Of a DNA stretch of 64,000 nt, positions 46,746 through 58,001 are shown piece by piece. Where the stretch lies: assembly GCF_030247185.1 (NCBI RefSeq), contig NC_080571.1, forward strand, positions 253,863,771 to 253,927,770. The letters run 5' to 3'. This DNA is from Malaya genurostris (lineage: Eukaryota; Arthropoda; Insecta; Diptera; Culicidae). How positions within the stretch are numbered: position 1 is the first letter of the stretch; each line of letters starts with the position of its first letter. The position numbers were made by a program, and so were the translations under genes. Under the pieces are notes generated by a model that saw nothing but the letters and a program-made list of their open reading frames with translations, was not told the DNA's origin and made no database searches.

Positions 46746-48599
46746 TATCTACCAAATAAAAAAAATAATTTGACTATGTCATAATTTGGTATGCGTTTTA
46801 TTTAAATTTCAAATCAGCAAGCAAACAATCATTGATTAAATTAAATAAATTCTCTCTTCCTCGCTTAAGATAATAATACTCGGTGGAATTCCAATTAAAA
46901 ACTAAATACATTTCCCAAAAGATTATCATCCATTTGCTGTCGTTTCTATCGTCACTATTGTTCATTTCAAATATTTATATTTAGTGCTTATCACCCAACA
47001 ATCCTTTCGTTTATATCACCACATCATTGCTCGTTTGATCCGAGTGCTGAATGCTGACTATTATCTAGAACAGAGCTAAATAAGTGGCAGCTGCTGAGAA
47101 CTACGTCGACCGTATCCGAAAGGGAATGGTACTCTTCTCCAGTAGATGAAGTTTACTCTTAATTATGCAAATATACGACAGAATTTAATTCGATATAGCA
47201 AATATAACATACACAAAGGCACATGAGTTTACCAATTTTAGCCGAAGGTAATCTCGCATTTTTCAGATTTAGAAACGAATAGAAATAGCGTCATCTTCCA
47301 TTTATTTATTTCTAAATCCAAAATAAGTTATCGTTACAAGAGGTCAATTGACAACTCATTTACATAAAAATATTGTTATTCGGGCTTTAAATATTCGTAT
47401 TAGGTTTTATATCGTGACGACACAAATGAACAAGTATTCATCCTTGACAGTTCAGCGGTACTGTTTACAAACAAGCTTAAACAAAAATCGAAGAGCACAA
47501 CTAAAACAATCATCTTTACACTTTGCAACTAGTCACTTTTATTTAATAAATATCAAAAACGAACCGTATTTAGTCGTGAACAAATGTTTTAAAACTTTAT
47601 TTAGGCGATACGGACCGTAAATGGTCTGATCCAATTTGTCAATAAACAAACAAAAGAAATTTCTGTTTACAAACAGTACTGCTGAACTGTCAAAATGTGT
47701 TCATCCGATTGAGGTTAGCAGTGACGGTAAAAAACCTAATGCTCAAACTTCACGTTCGATTACACCAGACACTGTCAGCTAATAGAAAAAATCAGTCTTC
47801 AGCTCAGCTACGCCATCGCACGGCATCACAATGATCATATCATATCAATTGTATGGGTGCACCGTTCTGCTGTGTAACATTTGACATTTCTCTGACACAT
47901 GTACAAGTTGCGATGCGGACTCACTTGAGAGTGTCATGCTTGCAAAAAAGTATGCTGCTTATGATTTGTTCGTCAAATGTAAGAGGTTGATATCATGCTA
48001 ATAAGAATTCCACTATTTATCGAAATCTTTCTCATTGTTTGCATCTCGTCTCGATTTCTCAAGGCATCACTTGACAATGGCCCAATATCTCTCTAGGGCG
48101 TTCGATTTCTGGAGCGTTCAGAGGAATACAGTCCTTTAGTACAATGTCATACCCCTCCTGAGCCGTTTTACTATAATGGAAAGATACCAAGTATCGCCAA
48201 AATAACAAAGAAATCTTGTTTAGTTTGGATGAATAGTAGTAGCCATTGTTTCAGTTACTCGCTGATGTAAACTTGTTGGTTAATCTTACCTTTAGTTATG
48301 AAGATAACTATCTAGGCCTAGTTATGTTTGAAAGCCGTTTTTTTTTCACTGGAATGCCAAGGAACACAATGGACTAATACAAGAATAACATGAAACAGAT
48401 TGAAAGTATGCACGAAAGTTGGGGACATTCTTATTTTTATAGTTACAGTACGTACCGAAAGATCTGGTCTCTTCTGCAATATATGCTTCATCTTGTATTT
48501 GTTCTGCTTCCAGCTTTTCTGGCTATTACCAAACTCGTATCGGAACATTTAAGAACGTTATGGATAGTGCTTGCATGAAAACCAAGCTTTTTTGGAAGT
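46746..48599. other. Intergenic, no gene seen
   Basis: AT-rich non-coding sequence. A complementary pair (ACAGTTCAGCGGTACTGTTTAC near 47450 and GTTTACAAACAGTACTGCTG near 47665) makes an imperfect inverted repeat with a ~190-bp loop, possibly a MITE. Confidence 0.45.
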
Positions 48600-49825
48600 T
48601 TCCTTACTGACAGATCCGAATTTTCATTGCGACCAACAGGCTAAGAAAAACACTACGATCCACCTGTCCCGGTGGTTTAAGTCCATTAAACCGGGGAACG
48701 TGCCCCTTGAGCCAATTAGTTCTGAAGCCGTGTAGCATCCATCGGAATTATTTCTACCAAGAGCTGATCCACTGGTTTCCTGTTCCATGTCGTAAAAGGC
48801 CACTAAAACAGGAGGTCGCAAGTCAAGATGTATTTCCGTACCGATGACTGAATGACTGCAGAAGCCTAAAAAATTCAGTCGTAAACGGAACATTTTGAGC
48901 TTTTTCCTTGCGGAGCTCAAAACTTCGTGTCACAGTTAGACTGACTGAGTGAATGCATAGAGAGAAAGTATATTTATTTTTCGGGATGTTTCATATTCAT
49001 ATTCATATTCTTCATATAATATGAATTCCAGTGGAGTTAAAGCCATTAATAGTATGTTGCTTTCTATTTATTTGCTCTCACACAATACTTTGTGGTTTAT
49101 AGTGTTGATTCATCACGCTGCTATGCGTAGTGTGATATCCTGCAAAAACTTTCTTATCTCTCTTAAACACTGATGATTACGGGTCGTTTGTTGGTTCTAC
49201 AAAGCAAATAGCTTTTGGTAAGGCTTGTCGAGATGGCTTTGTATTTCACTCAAGTATCCATATTTCAAATGCAAAATGATGTAACTATTGCATCTCATCA
49301 CTATTACGTATTCGGGTTTTTGGTTCTACATACATGGCTGAGTCTGTGTATATGGAGCTAAAATTGAAGGCGATTCTATTATTTTTCACCCAATGTGATA
49401 AGGAGCTATAGTTAGAGGAGTTAATCATTCTTCCTGGAGTGAAAAAATCTTTTCTATTTCTACCAAAAAAGGTTTTTACAAATTTAATAGCATCCCTCAT
49501 GTGATGCCTAATTTACTTCTTCTCTTATCTATTACGAATTGGTGTCGCTTTTGTAAAACCTTTAAGTTTTCTCAAGGGTTGGAGATTTTATTAAATGTGC
49601 ATTTTGGCAGTTGCAGATCGTTCGGTATCCTACCGGGGATACAAAACGGTTTGTTTCTTTTTGTTTTATGCTGGTTTCCTGGTTTCACAATTCCATTTCT
49701 ATCAGGAAAATGATGAGAAACCACAGCGAGGCATAAATCTCCAAATAACTAGCGGAACGTGCCCCTTGAGCCAATTAGCTCTGATTCCTGATTTATCTTA
49801 CTGACAGATCCGGAGTTTTATTGCG
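48600..49825. repeat. Duplicated short module (two copies 1.1 kb apart)
   Basis: GGAACGTGCCCCTTGAGCCA plus ATTAG occurs at about 48696-48720 and 49754-49778, and TTACTGACAGATCCG with a TTTTCATTGCGA-like continuation occurs at about 48604-48634 and 49797-49827. The order of the two modules differs between copies. Positions 48776-48815 also carry the family B module (TTTCCTGTTCCATGTCGTAA). No coding sequence supported. Confidence 0.55.
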
Positions 49826-51437
49826 ATCGCACGTAATTGCTTTGCGCACTTGCTTGTATTGTAATATCACAAAAAATTGATTTTACCCAATAAACAGACA
49901 TTCGCTCATCAGTCTGCGAAATATTTCACACGTTGATGAAGTATTTCTAGAGATCTTCGTGTTTAGGAGTGTCCAGATTTTGTCGCGAACAAATTTTAAT
50001 TTATCAGAGGTTCATACTCAATTGATAGTAATGATATTACAAGCAAGTGTTTCAATTTTGAATGTTTGTGTTAGTACGAAAATAACGAAATATTGATTAA
50101 AAGTCTATGTATAAGAAAATAGTATTATCATTACTGTTTTGTTCGAATATCTAATCTTTACTTCTTCTTGAATTGAATTGTCTACGTCGTTTTCACTTGA
50201 AGTTAATAACTAGCTCAGTTCCAACTCTAACTGCTGTCAAATCCATACATTTGACAGCATTGAGGTCCAAACCAAGTTGAAACTGGACTGATTTTTGCTT
50301 CAATCCAAAACGCCATTAATAAATATAACTGCCTCTCATGTAGGGACTCATATTTGAAGTCGTTGTAATGAAATCTACAAGTCTTCGCCGAACCGCTCAT
50401 TCAAATTGTGACACACAGCTCATGTATTTGAGCCTGTATATTAATATCGTAGTTGTAGATCTTTTTTCTGTGAAATAAGTTTCATTCTTATGTTCCACTA
50501 TTCAACGTTGGAGGCGCCGCAACCAGTTTACGAAGTAAAGCTGATAGGGGATCAAAATAGGATTATGTCATTGTTTGGCAGCTGATGCAAAGCCACGAAA
50601 AAATTGCTGTCCTTTAATCAGAGGTGCCAGTTAATCGTATTATCACAACATAGATGCACATTGGTCGCGAATACAGTTTTTGAATATACACAAGCACAAG
50701 GACATCTTTGAGAGATTGTTTTTGTTTTATTTCTCTTCTGGTAATTTTTCGGTAGCTCTGTGAGTTTAATATTAACTTGTTGCGATGTATGCTAGTAGAA
50801 ACTATAATCTTTTGCAATGGTTATTACGATTTAAAAAAGGTGGTGCGATAATAGAAAGATCGGATGCGAATAAAGAATCTACCGATCAACATATACGAAA
50901 AACTTAATTTTTAATAGATGTCACAATGTTTAAACGAGTTATTAGTTTAGCGTCTACAAAATGAAGGATATTCCTTAAAAAACATCCGTCATAAAAACAG
51001 GGCGAGATGGACCATAAGTGGTTTCAGGCGTCGCAAAGACATAACACGAAAATAATGGAATAAAAGAAAAAGTAAACAAAGAGAATCTCTCATTGTTACA
51101 TTCGTCGTTTTGAACATTTTATACAGAAATGTTGTAAATAGCGCATATATTTTGCGACTCGAAAAATAAAATGATTAAATGATGTAAAATATATCTGAAC
51201 ATTCGATAAAAATAGCTGGCATCTCTGTGTCTAACCAACGTCAGTCCTCGATTTCAGACTTTGTTGAAAATTCGGTAGAAAATCTTGTATTCTTTCATAA
51301 ATATGTCGAGTTTAGTGTGAACTGTGATAACATAATTCTTTCACCAATAACATCCATAGTAACAGCTCTGACAGGAATCATTACGGTACAAAACACTTGA
51401 TTTTCTACTGCTTTCTAAAAGTAAAGGGGAAAAGTCC
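49826..51437. other. Upstream of KIAA0319-like gene
   Basis: Non-coding. It should contain the promoter of the gene that starts at 51438, but I find no convincing TATA box or initiator. A 5' UTR may be spliced from further upstream. Confidence 0.45.
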
Positions 51438-51678
51438 ATGGAATCCTTTCGACCAAAAAACAACATCGCCATGAATAAAGGTCGCAACAAAAACATTCGG
51501 TGGACTATTACACTCGTAACCGTGATTGTCCTCGAGAGATCCGCACTGGCATCAACAGTTCCAGCAAACTCCGCCGATGAACATTCGTTACCGCCGCAAC
51601 AGCAATCACAATCTCAAACACAGGATATGAAATGTCCTCGAATGTTGAGACAAATCTTCGAAGGATATGCTCCAATTG
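51438..51678 (+). CDS. KIAA0319L: KIAA0319-like protein, exon 1 (leader)
   Basis: The gene encodes an orthologue of the vertebrate dyslexia-associated KIAA0319/KIAA0319L proteins (Drosophila has one relative), type I membrane proteins with PKD repeats linked to cell adhesion and endosome-Golgi traffic. Exon 1 starts at ATG 51438. A second in-frame ATG lies at 51471. The leader has a basic stretch (NKGRNKNIRW) followed by a hydrophobic signal sequence (TITLVTVIVLERSALAS), then a Gln/Ser-rich linker and CPRMLRQIFEGYAPI, the start of the N-terminal Cys-rich domain. The donor is TTG|GTGAGT, phase 1. Confidence 0.9.
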
Positions 51679-52061
51679 GTGAGTATTACTGATTATTGTT
51701 TCATGTGGCACCGAAAGGCGTGTAACTTATGCCACCCACTGGACTACCGTCGATCAAAATAACACTCAAAGCTTGTTTTGGAAAATGCTGTCAGCGGGTG
51801 GCTTATTACATTATTTATCGATTTTATTCTTGGATACTGAAGTTTGATAGTTTTGCCTTTTTGTTCAATAGAACAATTGGAATGGGCTGAATTTTCGGTT
51901 CATTTTGTAATGATTCATTAATCTAGTAAACAAAAAGTAAGTACAGCTAGTTGGTTTAAAGTTACATGTGTCTTGAACATCAGTATAGCTGAATTAGGTT
52001 TTATATTTTTTGACATAGAATTTTCGAACTATTAAAATAATGTTACTTTTCTAAAATATAG
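51679..52061. other. KIAA0319-like gene intron 1
   Basis: A 383-bp intron from GTGAGT to a TCTAAAATATAG acceptor. No other feature. Confidence 0.85.
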
Positions 52062-53863
52062 GTGGACGGGAGGCTGGAAATTACACCGAGTACACGGAAG
52101 CCAGCTCATTGAAACCCTGCGTACAGCACTGCTGTACCAAAGGAGACGCCTGCAATACTGCTTTTATGTTCAACAAAACATGTTACCATGTCAAATGTCT
52201 CACTAACGACTTGTGTCTACCAGCAAAGAAGAAAAATCTGTTCACTAATCTGCAAATGGTGCTAGTGAATCCAGTAGGAGAAAACAGTCAACCATGGAAG
52301 GAAATTTTAAAAAATGCTAATGCACAAGAAAGCCGTTTGATTGAACCAAACGGTTTAGCAGCAGAAGGTAGCAGTATTTTGAAAAAACTTAAGAATATTT
52401 ACAATTTGGAACGAAACCGCGAAGATCTAGTGGATGGCGTGTATAACACGCCTTTGAAACAGTTATCGGACTACGATTTTGGAAAGTATCCTGGAAACTA
52501 TCTGAATGAACAGTACGAAGATATGTTGATGGACGAAACGAAAATGTATCCCGAAGATAAGGCACTTTCTACGATCACATGTGACGTTGGAAATGATTCG
52601 TCCTGTCCCAAGAATGAGATTTGCGTTAGAGTTACGTATTCTGTAACCGGTTTTTGTGTCTGCCCAGAACATTTTGAAAGAAACAGCAAAAATGCTTGCG
52701 TCGACGTTCAGCAAGTTTACGTTCCGCAAACTTTAACAGCCCAGAAACTAACAATGAACAACATTCATAGTGAGGCTGGTGAGATAGAAGAAGGCAACCA
52801 AGAACCAGCTCCTACGAAGAAATTAACTGTTTCCGTTGTTTCTAAAGACGTCCGTTTACCGAACAATGAAGCTATTCTATCGGCTTACGTCATTCCCGAT
52901 GAAGCTACCAGTGGAGACAAGTATACTTATTCGTGGTCACTGGTTTCACAACCTTCCCAGGGAGACACCAATGCGACCATCACAGATCAGACTACGCCCC
53001 AGGCAAAACTTTCGAAACTAACCGCAGGATTGTATCGATTTAAAGTAACTATCACGGGTCAACAGGGTTGGTATGGTGAAGCCTATCCCAACATTACCGT
53101 TCTGCCAGAGCAAAAGATCAACAAGCCCCCGGAGGTAAGTATTACTCCAACGGAGCAGACAGTGAAACTGCCAAACCAAAAAGCTATCCTCGATGGAAGT
53201 GCATCTAAAGACGATGACAAAATCGTTGCCTGGCAGTGGGAGCTAGTGCAAGGACCGTTGGCTTATCAACCCGAACTACCAGCCGTCAGCACCCTGCAGT
53301 TAAACAATCTCACCATTCCCGGCAAGTACACTTTCAAGTTGACGGTAATCGATTCGGAAAAGTTATCCAACAGTACCACGGCCACAATTGAAGTACTGAA
53401 GGAAATCGACTATCCCCCGGAAGCGAACGCAGGCCAAAATGTGATCGTTTACTTACCGAATAACAACGTGACACTGAATGGATCGCTCAGTAAAGATGAT
53501 CACGAAATTGTTGCCTGGGAATGGACAAAAGCCAGCACCGATCAATCTAAAGCGGTCGATATGCAAAACACCCGAACGCCTTATCTTCAGCTGTCTAATC
53601 TGGAAGAAGGGGTTTATGCGTTCGAATTAAAAGTAACCGATGCGAAAAACCAAAGCAGTACTTCGATCGTGCATGTCTTCGTCAAGATGCCTACCAACAT
53701 CCCGCCCGTGGCTAGTGCTGGAACTAATTATACTATCAATTTACCTCAAAATTGGGCACAGCTAAATGGAACCGAATCGAAAGACGATATCAAAATCGTT
53801 AACTGGAACTGGCGTCAAATAAAAGGTCCAAACACGGCCATAATTCTGCTCGGAAATAGTTCG
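52062..53863 (+). CDS. KIAA0319L: KIAA0319-like protein, exon 2 (MANEC and PKD1-4)
   Basis: This 1802-bp exon covers residues 81-681. Residues ~81-165 are a MANEC-type Cys-rich domain (LKPCVQHCCTKGDACNTAFM, TCYHVKCLTNDLC). An EGF-like segment lies at ~253-300 (TCDVGNDSSCPKNEIC, FCVCPEHFERN). Then come PKD domains: PKD1 (~333-430), PKD2 (~437-530, PPEVSITPTEQTVKLPNQKA), PKD3 (~532-625, PPEANAGQNVIVYLPNNNVT) and the start of PKD4 (~628 on, PPVASAGTNYTINLPQNWAQ). Each shows the PP-A-AG, LP, L-GS-S-DD--I--W-W pattern of the family. The exon ends NSS|GTGAGT, phase 0. Confidence 0.96.
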
Positions 53864-53923
53864 GTGAGTTAGCCGGGTCCTAATTGATTAATACTTGTTC
53901 AATATACGATACAACCGTTTCAG

Positions 53924-54223
53924 CTGGCCAATGCCACTTCGCTAACAATCGGAGAATATATTTTCGAGTTAACCGTTACCGATGAAGCCAACAATAAGGC
54001 TAGCGACCGGGTGAAAATATCAGTTATACAGGAACGAAACACGGCCCCAGTTGCAAATGCCGGTGGTGACCAGAGTGTCACCCTGCCGACGAACGCTATA
54101 GTTTTGAACGGTACTCGTTCGTACGATGATTTAGGCATAGCAAACTACAGTTGGACACGTGAATCAACAAGCTTAGCTATTGGAACGATCGTTGATGACA
54201 GCGACCACAAACCGGTGTTGATT
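53924..54223 (+). CDS. KIAA0319L: KIAA0319-like protein, exon 3 (PKD4-5)
   Basis: Residues 682-781. It follows a 60-bp intron with a CGTTTCAG acceptor. It finishes PKD4 (LANATSLTIGEYIFELTVTD) and holds most of PKD5 (APVANAGGDQSVTLPTNAIV, LNGTRSYDDLGIANYSWTRE). The donor is ATT|GTGAGT, phase 0. In mammals PKD domains near the N-terminal end of the repeat block of KIAA0319L bind adeno-associated virus. That is known for the vertebrate protein only and is not implied here. Confidence 0.95.
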
Positions 54224-54283
54224 GTGAGTTGAGAGCTACTTTTTACAATTGATGTGGCACTAAAATAAAAATTTCATTTCCAG

Positions 54284-54580
54284 CTCACAAATATCGTTCC
54301 TGGAAGATATGTATTCAAGCTGACGGTCACGGACGGTCAGGGACTTTCGGGTACCGATACTGTTAGTGTAATCGTTCACCCGGACCCACTAGTGATGAGT
54401 CTGGTTGAGCTGACTCTTACCATGGAAGCCATAGTTTTAACTCAGTCGGAACTAGATTCGCTGCAGCAAAAGTTGGTTCTTCTGATAGGGGATAACACTG
54501 CACAGCTGCACGTACGGGAATTGAAAATTGAACATAAAACTGGGCAGGTCGTAATAGTGTTTTACATCGAGAAAAGTGCG
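54284..54580 (+). CDS. KIAA0319L: KIAA0319-like protein, exon 4
   Basis: Residues 782-880. After a 60-bp intron (acceptor ATTTCCAG) it encodes the end of PKD5 (LTNIVPGRYVFKLTVTDGQG, GTDTVSVIVHPDP) and a helical stalk region (LVEL, AIVLTQSELDSLQQKLVLLI, GQVVIVFYIEKSA) conserved in the family just before the Cys-rich stalk. The donor is GCG|GTAGGT, a less common but valid GT site, phase 0. Confidence 0.93.
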
Positions 54581-54637
54581 GTAGGTTCAGTTCGCAATCT
54601 TCCACTTCATTGAGCTCATAAATGCTACATTTTTTAG

Positions 54638-54872
54638 GGTAAGGAGAAACCGGAAATAATGCCAGCTCTGGAAGTGGAGAAAATTTTAAAGGACAAGTTT
54701 TGGCGCGATTATACCATACTAGGAACATCAGTTGCGGAAATTCGAACTACCATCTGCCAGAACCCATGTTCGGGACATGGAGTATGTAATGCAGAAACCC
54801 GCGACTGCATGTGCCAAAGTTTTTGGATGCCGGATATATTCTTCTTCTGGGGAGTAGCCGAAGCTAATTGCG
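54638..54872 (+). CDS. KIAA0319L: KIAA0319-like protein, exon 5 (Cys-rich stalk)
   Basis: Residues 881-959. It begins GKEKPEIMPALEVEKILKDK after a TTTTTTAG acceptor. The EGF-like/C6 stalk lies at ~919-958: ICQNPCSGHGVCNAETRDCM, CQSFWMPDIFFFWGVAEANC. The CQNPCSGHG-CN---R-C-C--FWM pattern and the ANC-(D/E)-W junction with the next exon are diagnostic of KIAA0319 proteins. The donor is TGCG|GTACTG, phase 1. Confidence 0.93.
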
Positions 54873-54931
54873 GTACTGATAGTCAGATGGTTTGAACTGA
54901 ATGTGCTCAGTAATCTATTCATTTATTTTAG

Positions 54932-55099
54932 ATTGGTCAATCCTCTATGTCATCATTGGTGTGTTTATTGTGTTCCTGATACTGTCCGGTATCTGCTGGG
55001 GTATTACCTGTCTTTGCCGGAGACCAGGAAAACCACGCACAAGAAGCAAACCGCAAAAGTATGCACTACTAGGGACGCACGAAGACGAGATGCCTTCAT
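54932..55099 (+). CDS. KIAA0319L: KIAA0319-like protein, exon 6 (transmembrane)
   Basis: Residues 959-1014. The exon follows a 59-bp intron (ATTTTAG acceptor) and encodes the single transmembrane helix (~960-983, WSILYVIIGVFIVFLILSGI), a Cys-rich basic stop-transfer segment (CLCRRPGKPRTRSKPQ) and KYALLGTHEDEMPS, which matches the KYKILD-type cytoplasmic motif of the vertebrate proteins. The donor T|GTGAGT is immediately followed by TAA, so retention of the next intron would end the protein as MPSCE. Confidence 0.93.
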
Positions 55100-57286
55100 G
55101 TGAGTAATTTGAACTGTTTCTATGGTTTGTGTCTTTGCTGTAGTTTACGTACTTGTCCTCACCTAAATATGAGCAATAACAGTTTACTCTGTACCACCCT
55201 AGGAGAACATTATAAATGTTCTCAGTTGACAGATCGCGAATTTGTTATCGTTTCAGTTTCGTATAAATATAAAAAATATGTTGAACATTGTCATAATTTA
55301 ATAAATCTTTTTTAATGTTAAACACCTTATAAAAACGCCAAATCATGAATTTATTTGTTTACCTATAATGAATATTTTAAGTCGATTCTCAGAATGAGTA
55401 ATAATCTTTCATCCTATTTAACGTTTTCAAACGATTCAGTAACAAGTGGCATCCAGAGTTGCCATATTAAAATCCGTGTTTTAACTTTAAAAATCTGTGT
55501 TTTAACTTAAAAAATCTGTGTTGCACATTCTGGATCATAATCTGTAAAGATCTGTGAAAAACATTTTGGTAATCTGCCATTTTGATGAAATATATTTTGT
55601 GATCTGTAGCAAAAAAAGGGAAAAATCGGGTTTTACAGAAAAATCTATGAATATGGTAACTCTGGATTGGAATCGATTTTCTGGCACGTAGTATTTTTCT
55701 GAATCAGGAAGATCGATTCATCCATCGCTATTGCGACATATTGTGGTATGATGTGCTTCGATTCGGAACAGTTTACTGGCGTACTCTGATCTCTCTTCAA
55801 TTGTCGAATAAATCTTTCGCCTTTTACTAAAGATTTCCGTGGAGAGGGATACTCTAATGAGTCTAAAAAAAATTTTTGTTGAGCTCGATTCTTAGCTGAA
55901 TCGAGTACTTATCTATCATCATAAATTAAATAAACCCTAAGCAAAACCTGGCAATTGGGGAGGGGCTGCATTTGCTCTAAAGTGGACCAGTTTCTGATTG
56001 GCTGATTTTGATGTTGCTACTAGCCACTGACTTTGAGTAGAACGGAAGAACGTGTGGATTACTAGAATAGAATGTTTGCAAGAGATCGTCGCTTCCGACG
56101 GCGTCTTAGGCTCTTGTTTACGGTCGTGTGGCCGCGCCACATTGATATGTGTCCCTCTTAGAAAAAAAAGTTCAACGGTGGTCCTTCGTTGGTCCAATAC
56201 GTTGGAACATTGGTCCAATCAATCGTTCAACAGGAGGCCAACACGCGACCTTCGTTTGCCGATTTTGAAACAGACCGAACCGAATGCCATTTTTTTCGTT
56301 CAACAAATCCGGCAGACAGAGGTCCATTGTTGAGCTATTTTTAATATGAGGAGTTGAGGCCCCGTTGGACTAGTTTTACGGGAGAATTTTCTATGTTTTT
56401 TTCCGCTTATTTTTTAAACTAACACTACATACCTGTACAATACTTCTACTTCACCTAAAATAACAACAAATCGTCTTTCTATATGAAGGTAACACCTAAT
56501 TTTCACACTATTTTTGCAAGAGAAAAAACAACAACAAACCGTTTCGGCAAACTGAACGAATATTTCGTGCAGTATGTTGTTCAACAAGCGCTCAACGCCC
56601 CACAACTTAGAACCGCCTGCTGAGAGAGGTGTAACGAAACATTTAAAAACTTGTAACCGCCTATCCAAAGCTAAGTGCATTTACTTTAGTTAGGTAAATT
56701 CACCCTAGTAAGGTACATTTCATTTAGTAAGAAACCAGTGAAAGCAAGGGCAGCACACGCATCAAAGTCAGTCTATAAATAACACATTTACACATGAACA
56801 AGTATAAATACTTATATTTTAAGTTGATGAAATAGACAATCTTTAAATTTTTTTAAAGAAAATTCTAAGATAAATAACGATTAAACTAAAACGTTTTAAC
56901 AACTACAATATTTGGAGATCATGTTGGTTTAATATGAAATGTTCAGAGCAGGTTCATGATGATACCTCAACGCAGTTTAGTTACTAGGCAACTTAATTTT
57001 TCGTTTCAATCAAATTGAAAATGACTAGTATAATGATATAAAAATGTGCTGTGTCAGTGTTTGATGTTTTCTCTGTACGCCCATGCTTGAAATTATAAAT
57101 TATTCATCGTTAATTTGTATCGTACATAAGAATGTTATTTGCAGTAAGCCGATAGACTTTTCGGAAACAAATAATTTCTTTCGAGGTACATTGTTTTAAT
57201 CATACTGCTTCCAACCAATACAACCTGTATCTTTAGCTGTCAGACTAAGACTAACTACTTTCCTCTTTGTCACATTCTTCTTTCAG
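55100..57286. other. KIAA0319-like gene intron 6, about 2.2 kb
   Basis: This is the only large intron in the gene. It contains a MITE (55451-55667) and unassigned AT-rich sequence. Open frames at 55937-56218 and 56052-56333 are on opposite strands over the same bases and have no motif. The acceptor is TCTTTCAG. Confidence 0.75.
55451..55667. mobile_element. MITE with 18-bp terminal inverted repeats
   Basis: ATCCAGAGTTGCCATATT at 55451-55468 is mirrored by AATATGGTAACTCTGGAT at 55650-55667 (one mismatch, G/A). Internally a AATCYGTGTTTTAACTT motif is repeated three times. No coding capacity. No obvious target duplication was seen. Confidence 0.75.
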
Positions 57287-57471
57287 TCAACCGCAGTGCC
57301 GGTAGTACGGCCCTATCAGATTCTGAAACCGACTCGGACGTGCTGTTCGAGAGCCGCTCGAAGCAGAACGGCCTACCGGGGCGGAGCGGTGGAGGGCTAG
57401 CGAACGGAGACGTTCGAAACGGGCACGCCAAGTACAGTACCACTCGCCTCGGCCGACGGATCAAAGCGTAA
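57287..57471 (+). CDS. KIAA0319L: KIAA0319-like protein, exon 7 (cytoplasmic tail)
   Basis: Residues 1015-1075, ending at TAA 57469-57471. It reads FNRSAGSTALSDSETDSDVL, FESRSKQNGLPGRSGGGLAN, GDVRNGHAKYSTTRLGRRIK. The acidic Ser-rich run (LSDSETDSDVLF) parallels the SESELDSDD-IF motif in the vertebrate tail, a likely phosphorylation and sorting region, which supports this as the true last exon despite the 2.2-kb intron before it. The local GC content is clearly higher than the flanks. I did not find a clear AATAAA close behind. Confidence 0.9.
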
Positions 57472-57770
57472 ATCTCGACGACAGGCCCATCCCCGTTGAC
57501 CAATTCTTAGCACGAAGACTTAAAAGTTTAGATAAGAAGATGTTGGAGGGTCACGTACTGACTAATTGAATGTTTACCTTTGTTGCTTGTGATTTTATTT
57601 CTAGAATATTATTCTAGCAGAGTATGATTAATCTAGGGTAGGGGAGAGTATCGTTCCTACTACTAGGACCGAAAGTGTGATCTACAGAAGCCATCGAGTA
57701 AAAGTAAAAATACAAGTTTTTATATATAATTTTATTGGTACCACAGGAACGATCATATAACTACTTAGCA
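57472..57770. other. Probable 3' UTR and flank of KIAA0319-like gene
   Basis: Non-coding sequence after the stop. No canonical AATAAA is visible. Variants such as TATAAT near 57726 are too weak to call. Confidence 0.4.
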
Positions 57771-58001
57771 GCCCTTATTACCGTTCTAAAATCCACTTTC
57801 ACTTCGCTCACATATCACTGCACTTGATTTTACCTATTACCAGTGTCACGCACAGTGTAGTGATGTTGTTTCCAACGAAATATTTGTGACATTATGTTCA
57901 TTATAACATCAAGCTCATTCATATAATTACTTTTTCCTTAATAAGGACCTACATTCACTTGGATTAATTTTCACCGTATAGTGATATCGGTAATAAGGGC
58001 C
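57771..58001. mobile_element. MITE candidate with GCCCTTATTACCG ends
   Basis: GCCCTTATTACCG at about 57771-57783 is matched by its inverse, CGGTAATAAGGGC, at about 57989-58001. Further inward the arms keep weaker complementarity (ATATCACT / AGTGATAT). There is no ORF. Flanks (AGCA left, CAGC right) give no clear target duplication. Confidence 0.5.

Noticed and set aside
51508..54728. Minus-strand ORFs across the KIAA0319-like exons
   Set aside because: Shadows of the plus-strand exons, which have family motifs and consistent splice phases.
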